Origin: Pseudomonas frederiksbergensis
Lineage (GTDB): Bacteria; Pseudomonadota; Gammaproteobacteria; Pseudomonadales; Pseudomonadaceae
NCBI RefSeq assembly: GCF_900105495.1
Contig: NZ_FNTF01000002.1
Span: forward strand, 347,501 to 411,500
Direction of reading: 5' to 3'
Length of the DNA stretch: 64,000 nucleotides
In this document: one piece after another, positions 20,686 to 27,465 of the stretch
Layout: every line of letters begins with the position of its first letter
How positions within the stretch are numbered: the stretch's first letter is position 1
The notes under the pieces: model-generated
What the model was told of the DNA's origin: nothing
Database searches by the model: none
Seen by the model: the letters and a program-made list of their open reading frames with translations, nothing else
Position numbers and translations under genes: made by a program

Positions 20686-21833
20686 TAGTAGGCCGCTCGG
20701 TAGATCTTCTCGATATCGACCGCACTCAATTTGCGCGGATTGTTGCGCATCAGGCGCTCGATTCCCGCCGCTTCCACCGCCATGGCCGGGATGGCATCTT
20801 CTGGAACGCCGAAGCTGCGCAGGCCCGGCGGGATTTCCACCGCAGCGCACAATTCGGTCATCGCCTCCACGGCCTTGTCCGCCGCGTCGTTGGCGCTCAG
20901 ATGAGCGGTCTTCACCCCCATGGCCTCGGCGATATCCTGCATGCGCTCCACGCAGGCCATTTTGTTCCAGGTCATGACATACGGCAGCAGCAAGGCGTTG
21001 CTGACGCCATGAGCGATATTGAAACGGCCGCCCAGCGGATACGCCAGCGCGTGCACCGCACCGACCCCGGCATTGCCGAACGCCATGCCGGCCATCAGGC
21101 TGGCGGTGGCCATGTCCTCGCGGGCCTGGAGATTGGATGGATTGGCGTAGGCCTTCGGCAGCGCCTTGGCGATGAGCTTGATGGCGCCGATGGCCAGCGC
21201 GTCGGTAATCGGTGAGGCGTTGAGCGACAGATAGGACTCGATGGCATGTACCAGTGCATCCACACCACTGGCAGCCGTGACACTGCGCGGACAGGTCAGG
21301 GTCATTTGTGGGCTGACCAGCGCCACGTCCGGTAACAGATAGTCGCTGACGATGCCTTTCTTCAGCTGCGCGACCTTGTCGGAGAGAATCGCTACGTTGG
21401 TGACTTCCGAACCGGTGCCGGCGGTGGTCGGGATGGCGATCAGCGGTGGGCCTTTGCGCGGCACCTGATCGATGCCGAACAGATCCTCCAGCGCCCCGTG
21501 ATAACCGGCGTAGGCCGCGACACTTTTAGCGATGTCGATGGCACTGCCGCCGCCCAGGCCGATCAGGCCGTCATGCCCGCCTTCGCGGTAGACCCGCATG
21601 CAATCTTCGACGATGGCGATTTCCGGATCTGGCAGCACGCGGTCGAAAATTTCGTAGCTTCGGTCGCCCAACTGCGCCAGCGCCAGCTCGACCGTGCCGG
21701 ACTTGACCAGTGCGGCATCGGTGACGATCAGTGGGTTATCGATGTCCAGGCGTGTCAGTTCAGCCGCCAGTTGCTCGATGGCAGCTGCGCCGGTGATCAG
21801 TTTGTGAGCGATTTTGAAAGAGGAAAGACTCAT
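20685..21833 (-). CDS. Iron-containing alcohol dehydrogenase
   Basis: Group III (Fe-type) NAD(P)-dependent dehydrogenase of 382 residues. Cofactor motif GGGSAID is at residues 94-100, IPTTAGTGSEVT near 140, and metal ligands in ASGVDALVHAIESY (Asp/His) and further His residues in GAVHALAYPLGG and FNIAHG. The substrate is not evident; relatives act on ethanol, 1,3-propanediol or 4-hydroxybutyrate. A reducing or oxidising role in 4- or 5-carbon semialdehyde metabolism would fit the neighbouring agt transporter, but that is only a guess from position. In P. aeruginosa, as I recall it, rpe directly follows agtD without this gene. Confidence 0.88.
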   Translation of the reverse strand: MSLSSFKIAHKLITGAAAIEQLAAELTRLDIDNPLIVTDAALVKSGTVELALAQLGDRSYEIFDRVLPDPEIAIVEDCMRVYREGGHDGLIGLGGGSAIDIAKSVAAYAGYHGALEDLFGIDQVPRKGPPLIAIPTTAGTGSEVTNVAILSDKVAQLKKGIVSDYLLPDVALVSPQMTLTCPRSVTAASGVDALVHAIESYLSLNASPITDALAIGAIKLIAKALPKAYANPSNLQAREDMATASLMAGMAFGNAGVGAVHALAYPLGGRFNIAHGVSNALLLPYVMTWNKMACVERMQDIAEAMGVKTAHLSANDAADKAVEAMTELCAAVEIPPGLRSFGVPEDAIPAMAVEAAGIERLMRNNPRKLSAVDIEKIYRAAY

Positions 21834-21946
21834 GTGCGCAGCCTCTTATAGATAGGGGAGCTGGGCACAAGAGTAGCTGGGGATTGGGGTTTGTCTGCTA
21901 TTCAGGTCATGAATAACCGCCGATCCCGAAAACCACACAAAACACC

Positions 21947-21974
21947 TGTGGGAGCGAGCAGGCTCATTCCCACA
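21947..21974. repeat. Short REP-derived hairpin
   Basis: TGTGGGAGCGAGCAGGCTCA followed by TTCCCACA forms a compact stem with TGTGGGA/TCCCACA ends. It looks like a shrunken REP pair and lies between agtD and the alcohol dehydrogenase gene. Confidence 0.55.
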
Positions 21975-21993
21975 GTTTGATCGGGGTGTAGCT

Positions 21994-22818
21994 TTATACC
22001 TGGGCGGTGCGCAGTTTTTCGCTACGGCCGCGCAGCCATTCGAGAGTCAGCAGCAGGATCACCGAGAAGGCAATCAGCAACGTCGCCGCCGCCGCGATGG
22101 TCGGGCTGAGGTTTTCGCGGATGCCGCTGAACATCTGCCGTGGCAATGTCGCTTGCTCAGGACCGGCGAGGAACAGCGTCACCACTACTTCATCGAACGA
22201 AGTGGCGAAGGCAAACAGGGCACCGGAGATCACACCAGGCGCAATCAGCGGCAAGGTCACCCGACGGAACGCCGTCAGCGGCGAAGCACCCAGGCTCGCA
22301 GCGGCGCGCACCAGGTTTTGGTTAAACCCCTGCAAGGTCGCCGACACCGTGATGATCACAAACGGCACGCCCAACACCGCATGCACCACGATCAGAGAGA
22401 AGAAGCTGTTACCCAGACCCAGTGGCGCAAAGAACAGATAGCTCGCCACACCGATGATCACCACCGGCACCACCATCGGCGAAATCACCAGCGCCATCAC
22501 CAGCGGTTTGCCGGGAAAGTCGCCACGGGTCAGGCCGATGGCCGCCAGCGTACCGAAGATCATCGCCAGCACCGTAGCCGCCGGAGCGACGATGATGCTG
22601 TTCTTCAACGCCCGCATCCATTCCGCCGAGGCGAAAAAGTCCTGGTACCACTGCAGCGAAAAGCCTTGCAGCGGGTACACCAGGAAACTCCCGGAGTTGA
22701 ACGACAGCGGAATGATCACCAGCACCGGCAGAATCAGGAACAACAGAATCAAGCCGCAGAGAATCCGCAAACTGTAGAACCACACTCGTTCAATGGGCGA
22801 CATATAAGGACTCAGCAT
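21994..22818 (-). CDS. agtD: ABC transporter permease (PotI/PotC type), AgtD homologue
   Basis: Second inner-membrane subunit of the transporter, 274 residues with six hydrophobic spans. The EAA loop that docks the ATPase reads AAASLGASPLTAFRRVTLPLI, about residues 188-208. Gene order with agtC, agtB and agtA matches P. aeruginosa agtABCD, which is known for uptake of 4-aminobutyrate and 5-aminovalerate; the substrate is inferred from that match. The start MLSPYMSPIER lies 12 bases after the agtC stop. Confidence 0.86.
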   Translation of the reverse strand: MLSPYMSPIERVWFYSLRILCGLILLFLILPVLVIIPLSFNSGSFLVYPLQGFSLQWYQDFFASAEWMRALKNSIIVAPAATVLAMIFGTLAAIGLTRGDFPGKPLVMALVISPMVVPVVIIGVASYLFFAPLGLGNSFFSLIVVHAVLGVPFVIITVSATLQGFNQNLVRAAASLGASPLTAFRRVTLPLIAPGVISGALFAFATSFDEVVVTLFLAGPEQATLPRQMFSGIRENLSPTIAAAATLLIAFSVILLLTLEWLRGRSEKLRTAQV

Positions 22819-22830
22819 TTCGTTCTCCCC

Positions 22831-24078
22831 TTAGCTCAGGCGCAGGCGACTGGCGCCCACCAGCCAGCTGTAAATCAGATAAAGCACCACGGTCGCCAAC
22901 AGCAGCAGCCCACCGAGAGCGGTCGCCATGCCCCAGTTGATGCTGGTGTTGGTGTAGAAAGCGACGAAGTAACTGACCATCTGATCGTTCGGGCTGCCCA
23001 GCAAGGCCGGGGTGATGTAGTAGCCGATGGCGAGGATGAACACCAACAGGCAACCGGCGCCGACACCGGCATAGGTCTGCGGGAAGTACACCCGCCAGAA
23101 ACTGGCGAACGGGTGGCAGCCGAGGGAAATCGCGGCGCGCATGTAGGTCGGCGAAATGCCTTTCATCACGCTGTAGATCGGCAGAATCATGAACGGCAGC
23201 AGGATGTGCACCATGGAGATGTAAACCCCGGTGCGGTTGAACACCAGTTCCAGCGGTTTATCGATGATGCCCATCGCCATCAGGCCGCTGTTGATCAAGC
23301 CGCCCGATTGCAGCAACACGATCCACGCGGCGACTCGCACCAGGATCGAAGTCCAGAACGGCAGCAGCACCAGGATCATCAGCAGGTTGCTTTGCCGTGA
23401 CGGCAGGTTCGCCAGCAGGTAGGCCAACGGATACGCCAGCACCAGGCAAATGGCGGTGATGATCAGGCCCATCCAGAACGTCCGGGCAAAAATGTCGAGG
23501 TAGATCGCCTGATCGGGAGTGGCCGGGGCGATTTCGCCGAGGTCGTCGATACGGTGATCGACTGCCGCCAGCAAGTAATAAGGCGTGATGTTGCTGGTGT
23601 TGCGGCGCACGGCTTGCCAGTAGGCCGGGTCGCCCCAGCGCTCGTCGAGAGCTTCCAGCGCTTCTTTATAGGAGGCCGGTTCGGTGGCGAACGGTAAGGC
23701 ACGTGCGGTTTTGGTCAGCAGGCTGCGGTAGCCGGCCAATTCCATGTTCAAGCGTTTGGACAGGTCGCCCAATGTCTGATTCTTGCGGGCTTCAGCCAGG
23801 TCTTCGCTGGCGGCCTTGTAAACCGGTTCAGCGGGCAGGCCTCGGCCATCCCAACTGGCGATTGCCGCCACGGTGCGCGGCATGCCGCCGACCACTTCAG
23901 GGTTACCGACACTTTTGTAGAGCAGCGCCACGATGGGCACCAGGAACACCAGCAACAGAAACAGCACCAGCGGCGCGATCAAGGCTTGTGCTTTCCAGCG
24001 GTTGATCCGCTCGGCGTGCTTGAGCCGCTGCTTCAAGGTGGGGTCGGTGCCCGCGTTCAGGGGAATGGCGGTGGCCAT
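22831..24078 (-). CDS. agtC: ABC transporter permease (PotH/PotB type) with large periplasmic insert, AgtC homologue
   Basis: First permease subunit, 415 residues, much longer than the roughly 290 of PotB. The extra length is a hydrophilic stretch of about 140 residues (approximately 60-200) between the first membrane span (LIAPLVLFLLLVFLVPIVALL) and the remaining spans, so it should face the periplasm. The EAA loop reads AAISLGCHPFASFWRVYFP. The four-hairpin palindrome lies between this gene and agtB. Confidence 0.86.
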   Translation of the reverse strand: MATAIPLNAGTDPTLKQRLKHAERINRWKAQALIAPLVLFLLLVFLVPIVALLYKSVGNPEVVGGMPRTVAAIASWDGRGLPAEPVYKAASEDLAEARKNQTLGDLSKRLNMELAGYRSLLTKTARALPFATEPASYKEALEALDERWGDPAYWQAVRRNTSNITPYYLLAAVDHRIDDLGEIAPATPDQAIYLDIFARTFWMGLIITAICLVLAYPLAYLLANLPSRQSNLLMILVLLPFWTSILVRVAAWIVLLQSGGLINSGLMAMGIIDKPLELVFNRTGVYISMVHILLPFMILPIYSVMKGISPTYMRAAISLGCHPFASFWRVYFPQTYAGVGAGCLLVFILAIGYYITPALLGSPNDQMVSYFVAFYTNTSINWGMATALGGLLLLATVVLYLIYSWLVGASRLRLS

Positions 24079-24141
24079 GGCGTACTCCGGAAATCTTTGA
24101 TCGTTACAGAGGCGACAAACGCCGCCTCGAACTTTTGGTAC

Positions 24142-24246
24142 TGATCGTTCCCACGCTCTGCGTGGGAACGCATCCAGTGACGCTCTGCGTCACAGGGACG
24201 CGGAGCGTCCCGGGCGGCATTCCCACGCAGAGCGTGGGAACGATCA
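24142..24246. repeat. 105-bp palindrome of four hairpins between agtB and agtC
   Basis: The outer arms at 24142-24170 and 24218-24246 are inverted copies with 28 of 29 bases matching. Each arm also folds on itself (TTCCCACGC, 3-base loop, GCGTGGGAA). Two smaller hairpins lie inside: GTGACGC-TCT-GCGTCAC (24177-24193) and GGGACGC-GGA-GCGTCCC (24195-24211). These are themselves near inverted copies of each other, so the whole element is symmetric about 24194. In the agt transcript it would lie between binding-protein and permease messages. Confidence 0.85.
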
Positions 24247-24276
24247 TCCGGTGAACCGTCGTCCCGTGTGACTTGC

Positions 24277-25320
24277 TTACTTCGCAGCCCAGGAATTGAA
24301 GCGCTGTTCCAGTTGCTCACCGTTGTCAGCCCAGAAGCTGACGTCGATCTGCACTTGGTTGGCGATGTTTTCCGGGGTGGTCGGCATGTCTTTCAGGACA
24401 TCCTTGGCCAGCAACGGTACGGCTTGAATGTTGGCCGGGCCGTAAGCGATGTTTTCCGAGTAGGTCTTCTGCTGCTGCGGCGCCACGGAGAACGCGATGA
24501 ATTTCTTCGCCGCTTCGGCGCGCTTAGGGTCCAGACCTTTAGGGATGGCCCATGCGTCGAAGTCGTAGATACCGCCGTTCCACACGACTTTCAGGTTGCT
24601 TTCTTTTTGCACGGCAGCGATCCGGCCGTTGTAGGCCGAGCTCATGACCACGTCACCGGAAGCGAGGTATTGCGGCGGTTGCGCGCCGGCTTCCCACCAC
24701 TGGATGCTTGGTTTGAGCTCATCGAGCTTCTTGAACGCGCGGTCTTGACCATCCTTGCCGGCCAGTACCTTGTAGACGTCCTTCGGCGCAACGCCGTCGG
24801 CCATCAGTGCGAATTCCAAGGTGTACTTGGCGCCTTTGCGCAGGCCGCGTTTGCCCGGGAATGTCTTGGTGTCCCAGAAATCGACCCAACTGGTTGGCGC
24901 GGTTTTCAGCTTGTCGGCGTTGTAGGCCAGCACGGTCGACCACACGAAGAAGCCCACGCCGCATGGCTGGATGGCGCCTTTGACGTAGTCTTCGGTCTTG
25001 CCGAACAGCGCAGGATCGAGTTGCTCGAACATGTCTTCGTCGCAACCACGGGACAGTTCTGGCGATTCGACTTCTACCAGGTCCCAGGACACGCTCTTGG
25101 TGTCGACCATGGCTTTGACCTTGGCCATTTCACCGTTGTACTCGCCTGCCACGATCTTGCCGTTGCCTGCCGCTTCCCACGGTGCATAGAAGGCCTTGAC
25201 CTGCGCCGCCTTGTTCGCCCCGCCAAAGGACACCACGGTCAGGTCCGGGCCCGCCGCCATTGCGTGTGCCGCACCGATCATGCCCATGACCAAAGCGGTG
25301 AATTTCAGGGATCTCAACAT
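24277..25320 (-). CDS. agtB: Extracellular solute-binding protein (PotD type), AgtB homologue
   Basis: Periplasmic binding protein of 347 residues with a cleavable signal peptide (MLRSLKFTALVMGMIGAAHA, cut before MAAGPDL). The fold is that of the spermidine/putrescine type (SBP family 8): LTVVSFGGANKAAQ near the mature N-terminus, WDTKTFPGKRGLR mid-protein, and YNGRIAAVQKE later. The expected ligand by homology with P. aeruginosa is 4-aminobutyrate or 5-aminovalerate. The hairpin block after its stop could raise its level over that of the permeases. Confidence 0.88.
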   Translation of the reverse strand: MLRSLKFTALVMGMIGAAHAMAAGPDLTVVSFGGANKAAQVKAFYAPWEAAGNGKIVAGEYNGEMAKVKAMVDTKSVSWDLVEVESPELSRGCDEDMFEQLDPALFGKTEDYVKGAIQPCGVGFFVWSTVLAYNADKLKTAPTSWVDFWDTKTFPGKRGLRKGAKYTLEFALMADGVAPKDVYKVLAGKDGQDRAFKKLDELKPSIQWWEAGAQPPQYLASGDVVMSSAYNGRIAAVQKESNLKVVWNGGIYDFDAWAIPKGLDPKRAEAAKKFIAFSVAPQQQKTYSENIAYGPANIQAVPLLAKDVLKDMPTTPENIANQVQIDVSFWADNGEQLEQRFNSWAAK

Positions 25321-25369
25321 TTATTGTTCTCTCCACGTGCAGGGTTGGTGTTGTTGAAGCAGGGGGCGA

Positions 25370-26494
25370 TCAATGCGCCTCTAAAAGTGGGTCGAGCGCG
25401 CGAACGTGTTCGACCTGCCAGCCAAGCGGTACCACATCCCCAACAGCCAGCGCAGGATCGAGCTCGGCAATCGGTTGTTTCACAAAGAAATCGCTCTTGC
25501 CGCAAACTTCCAGGCGAACCCGGACGTGGTCGCCCAGATAGATGAATTCCTCCACCCGCCCTGAGAAGCGGTTGACGCATTGATCGCTTGCGCCGTTGAG
25601 GCTGATGCGCTCGGGGCGAATCGACAGCGTGACGGGTTCGCCGGTCTTGCCGACGTTGACCGCCAGGGCTTCAACTTTTTCACCGCGCCCCAACTCAACC
25701 ACGCAGCGGTCGCCGGTGTGGCTGTGCAAGCGGCCATTGAGGCGGTTGTTCTCGCCGATGAAGTTGGCGACGAAAGTGTTTTTCGGCTCTTCGTAGAGGG
25801 TGCGCGGCGGCGCGATCTGCTGGATTTCGCCCTGATGGAACACGGCCACACGGTCGGACATGGTCAGGGCTTCGCCCTGGTCGTGGGTCACGTAGACCAC
25901 GGTCACGCCGAGGCGCTGGTGCAGGTGCTTGATTTCCATCTGCATGTGTTCACGCAGTTGTTTGTCGAGTGCGCCGAGGGGTTCGTCCATCAGCACCAGT
26001 TGCGGTTCGAACACCAACGCGCGGGCCAAAGCCACACGCTGCTGCTGACCGCCGGACAGTTGCGCCGGATAACGCTGGGCGAAGGTGTCGAGCTGGACCA
26101 TGCTCAGGACTTTTTTGACCTTGTCGCTGACGTCGCTCTTGTTCAAGCCGCGCACGGTCAACGGGAACGCCAGGTTCTCGGCAACGGTCATGTGCGGGAA
26201 CAATGCATAGTTCTGGAACACCATGCCGATGTCGCGTTTGTGCGGCGGCACGTTGTTGATGGAACGCCCGGCCAGCAGGATTTCGCCTGCAGTCGGTGTT
26301 TCGAAACCGGCGAGCATCATCAGGCTGGTGGTCTTGCCGGAGCCGGACGGCCCGAGCAGGGTGAGGAATTCGCCTTTGCGAATCTCCAGGTTGAGGTCTT
26401 TGACGATCAGGTTCTCGCCGTCGTAGCTTTTTTGCACTCCACGAAAGCTGACCAGAATATCGCTGGCCCCTGCGTTTGAATCGACCTGGCTCAT
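25370..26494 (-). CDS. agtA: ABC transporter ATP-binding protein (PotA/PotG type), AgtA homologue
   Basis: ATPase of the transporter, 374 residues from ATG 26494 (MSQVDSNAGA). Walker A GPSGSGKT is at residues 48-55, the signature LSGGQQQRVALARAL and Walker B LVLMDEP follow, and the switch His is in VTHDQGEAL. The C-terminal third is a TOBE domain. A longer frame to 26557 lacks family similarity. It is first in the operon agtA-agtB-agtC-agtD. Confidence 0.9.
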   Translation of the reverse strand: MSQVDSNAGASDILVSFRGVQKSYDGENLIVKDLNLEIRKGEFLTLLGPSGSGKTTSLMMLAGFETPTAGEILLAGRSINNVPPHKRDIGMVFQNYALFPHMTVAENLAFPLTVRGLNKSDVSDKVKKVLSMVQLDTFAQRYPAQLSGGQQQRVALARALVFEPQLVLMDEPLGALDKQLREHMQMEIKHLHQRLGVTVVYVTHDQGEALTMSDRVAVFHQGEIQQIAPPRTLYEEPKNTFVANFIGENNRLNGRLHSHTGDRCVVELGRGEKVEALAVNVGKTGEPVTLSIRPERISLNGASDQCVNRFSGRVEEFIYLGDHVRVRLEVCGKSDFFVKQPIAELDPALAVGDVVPLGWQVEHVRALDPLLEAH

Positions 26495-26835
26495 ACCCAC
26501 ACCTTTATTGTGATGACTGCTGTGGACTAAGCCTAGTGGACGCTGCCGACCACGCAAATCGGGGCGCAGGAGAGAATGGCCTCAGCAGGATGGAAGGTTG
26601 GGGGTAGGGATTGCCCTACAAGGATGGCGGGGATGGATAGGGGCAGCGGCAAGCTTCAAGCTGCAAGCCGCAAGAACGGGTAAAAGCAGCTTTGCAGGAT
26701 GTCGTAAATGGGCATGCGACCACTATCCCTGTGGGAGCGAGCCTGCTCGCGATTGCGGTCTGACATTCAACATTAATGTCGACTGATAGTCCGCTATCGC
26801 GAGCAGGCTCGCTCCCACAGGGGACAGCGGTGTTC
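26495..26835. other. 341-bp region between agtA and agtR
   Basis: Upstream region of agtA and downstream region of agtR. It holds the REP inverted pair at 26727-26822. The stretch 26495-26726 should contain the agtA promoter and any AgtR site, but I could not pick out a clear sigma-70 or sigma-54 motif. Confidence 0.5.
26727..26822. repeat. REP inverted pair (REPIN), perfect 27-bp arms
   Basis: Arms 26727-26753 and 26796-26822 are perfect inverted copies (CCCTGTGGGAGCGAGCCTGC..., ending GCGAT). The 42-bp centre has no coding potential. It belongs to the GAGCGAGCCTGCTCGCGA subtype. Confidence 0.85.
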
Positions 26836-27465
26836 TTAGAGAAGTTTGTGCTCCATGGCGTACTTCACCAGTTCCGCCAGGGAGGTGATGTTGAGTTTTT
26901 GCATCAGCCGCGCCTTGTGGGTGCTGATGGTTTTGCTGCTCAGGGCCAGTTGCTGGGCGATGTCGTTGACGTTGGCGCCCTGGGCCAGGCGTTCGAACAC
27001 CGAGAATTCACGCTCGGACAACAACGAGTGCAACGGCCGCGAATCGGTCAGGCCGACTTCGAAGACCATGCGGTCGGCCAGGTCCGGGTCGATGTAGCGC
27101 CCGCCCGCCGCGACCTTGCGGATTGCCGTCAGCAGCAGTGCCGGATCGCTGTCCTTGGTCGCATAACCCGCGGCGCCGACCTTCAACGCTCGAGCGGCCA
27201 TTTGCGCTTCGTCGTGCATCGACAACACCAGAATCGCCGGCGGATTGTTCAAGGCGCGAATCCGCGGAATCGCCTCCAGCCCGTTAACCCCGGGCATGGA
27301 GATGTCCAGCAAGACCACTTCACAGGGAACATGACGCAAGGTCTCGAGCAACTGCTCACCATTGCTCGCCTCCCCTACCACCAGCAAATCCTTGGCCAGG
27401 CCGATCAATTGCTTGATGCCTTCGCGGACGATGGTGTGGTCTTCGGCTACCAGTACACGGATCAC
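26836..27465 (-). CDS. agtR: Response regulator, NarL/LuxR type (AgtR homologue)
   Basis: DNA-binding response regulator of 209 residues. The receiver domain has the acidic pair at E8 and D9 and the phosphoacceptor D54 in LLDISMPGV. The C-terminal LuxR-type helix-turn-helix reads LSEREFSVFERLAQG...SSKTISTHKARLMQKL. The start is GTG at 27465, which abuts the agtS stop with no gap, so the two are co-translated. By position and partner it matches P. aeruginosa AgtR, which activates the agt transporter genes. Confidence 0.88.
   Translation of the reverse strand: MIRVLVAEDHTIVREGIKQLIGLAKDLLVVGEASNGEQLLETLRHVPCEVVLLDISMPGVNGLEAIPRIRALNNPPAILVLSMHDEAQMAARALKVGAAGYATKDSDPALLLTAIRKVAAGGRYIDPDLADRMVFEVGLTDSRPLHSLLSEREFSVFERLAQGANVNDIAQQLALSSKTISTHKARLMQKLNITSLAELVKYAMEHKLL

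Noticed and set aside
22153..23400. A 415-codon His/Gln/Arg-rich frame opposite agtC and agtD
   Set aside because: Composition is that expected for the complement of membrane-protein codons.
24142..24246. Possible CRISPR fragment because of repeated GTGGGAACG units
   Set aside because: Units alternate in orientation and there are no unique spacers of constant length; it is a palindromic block.
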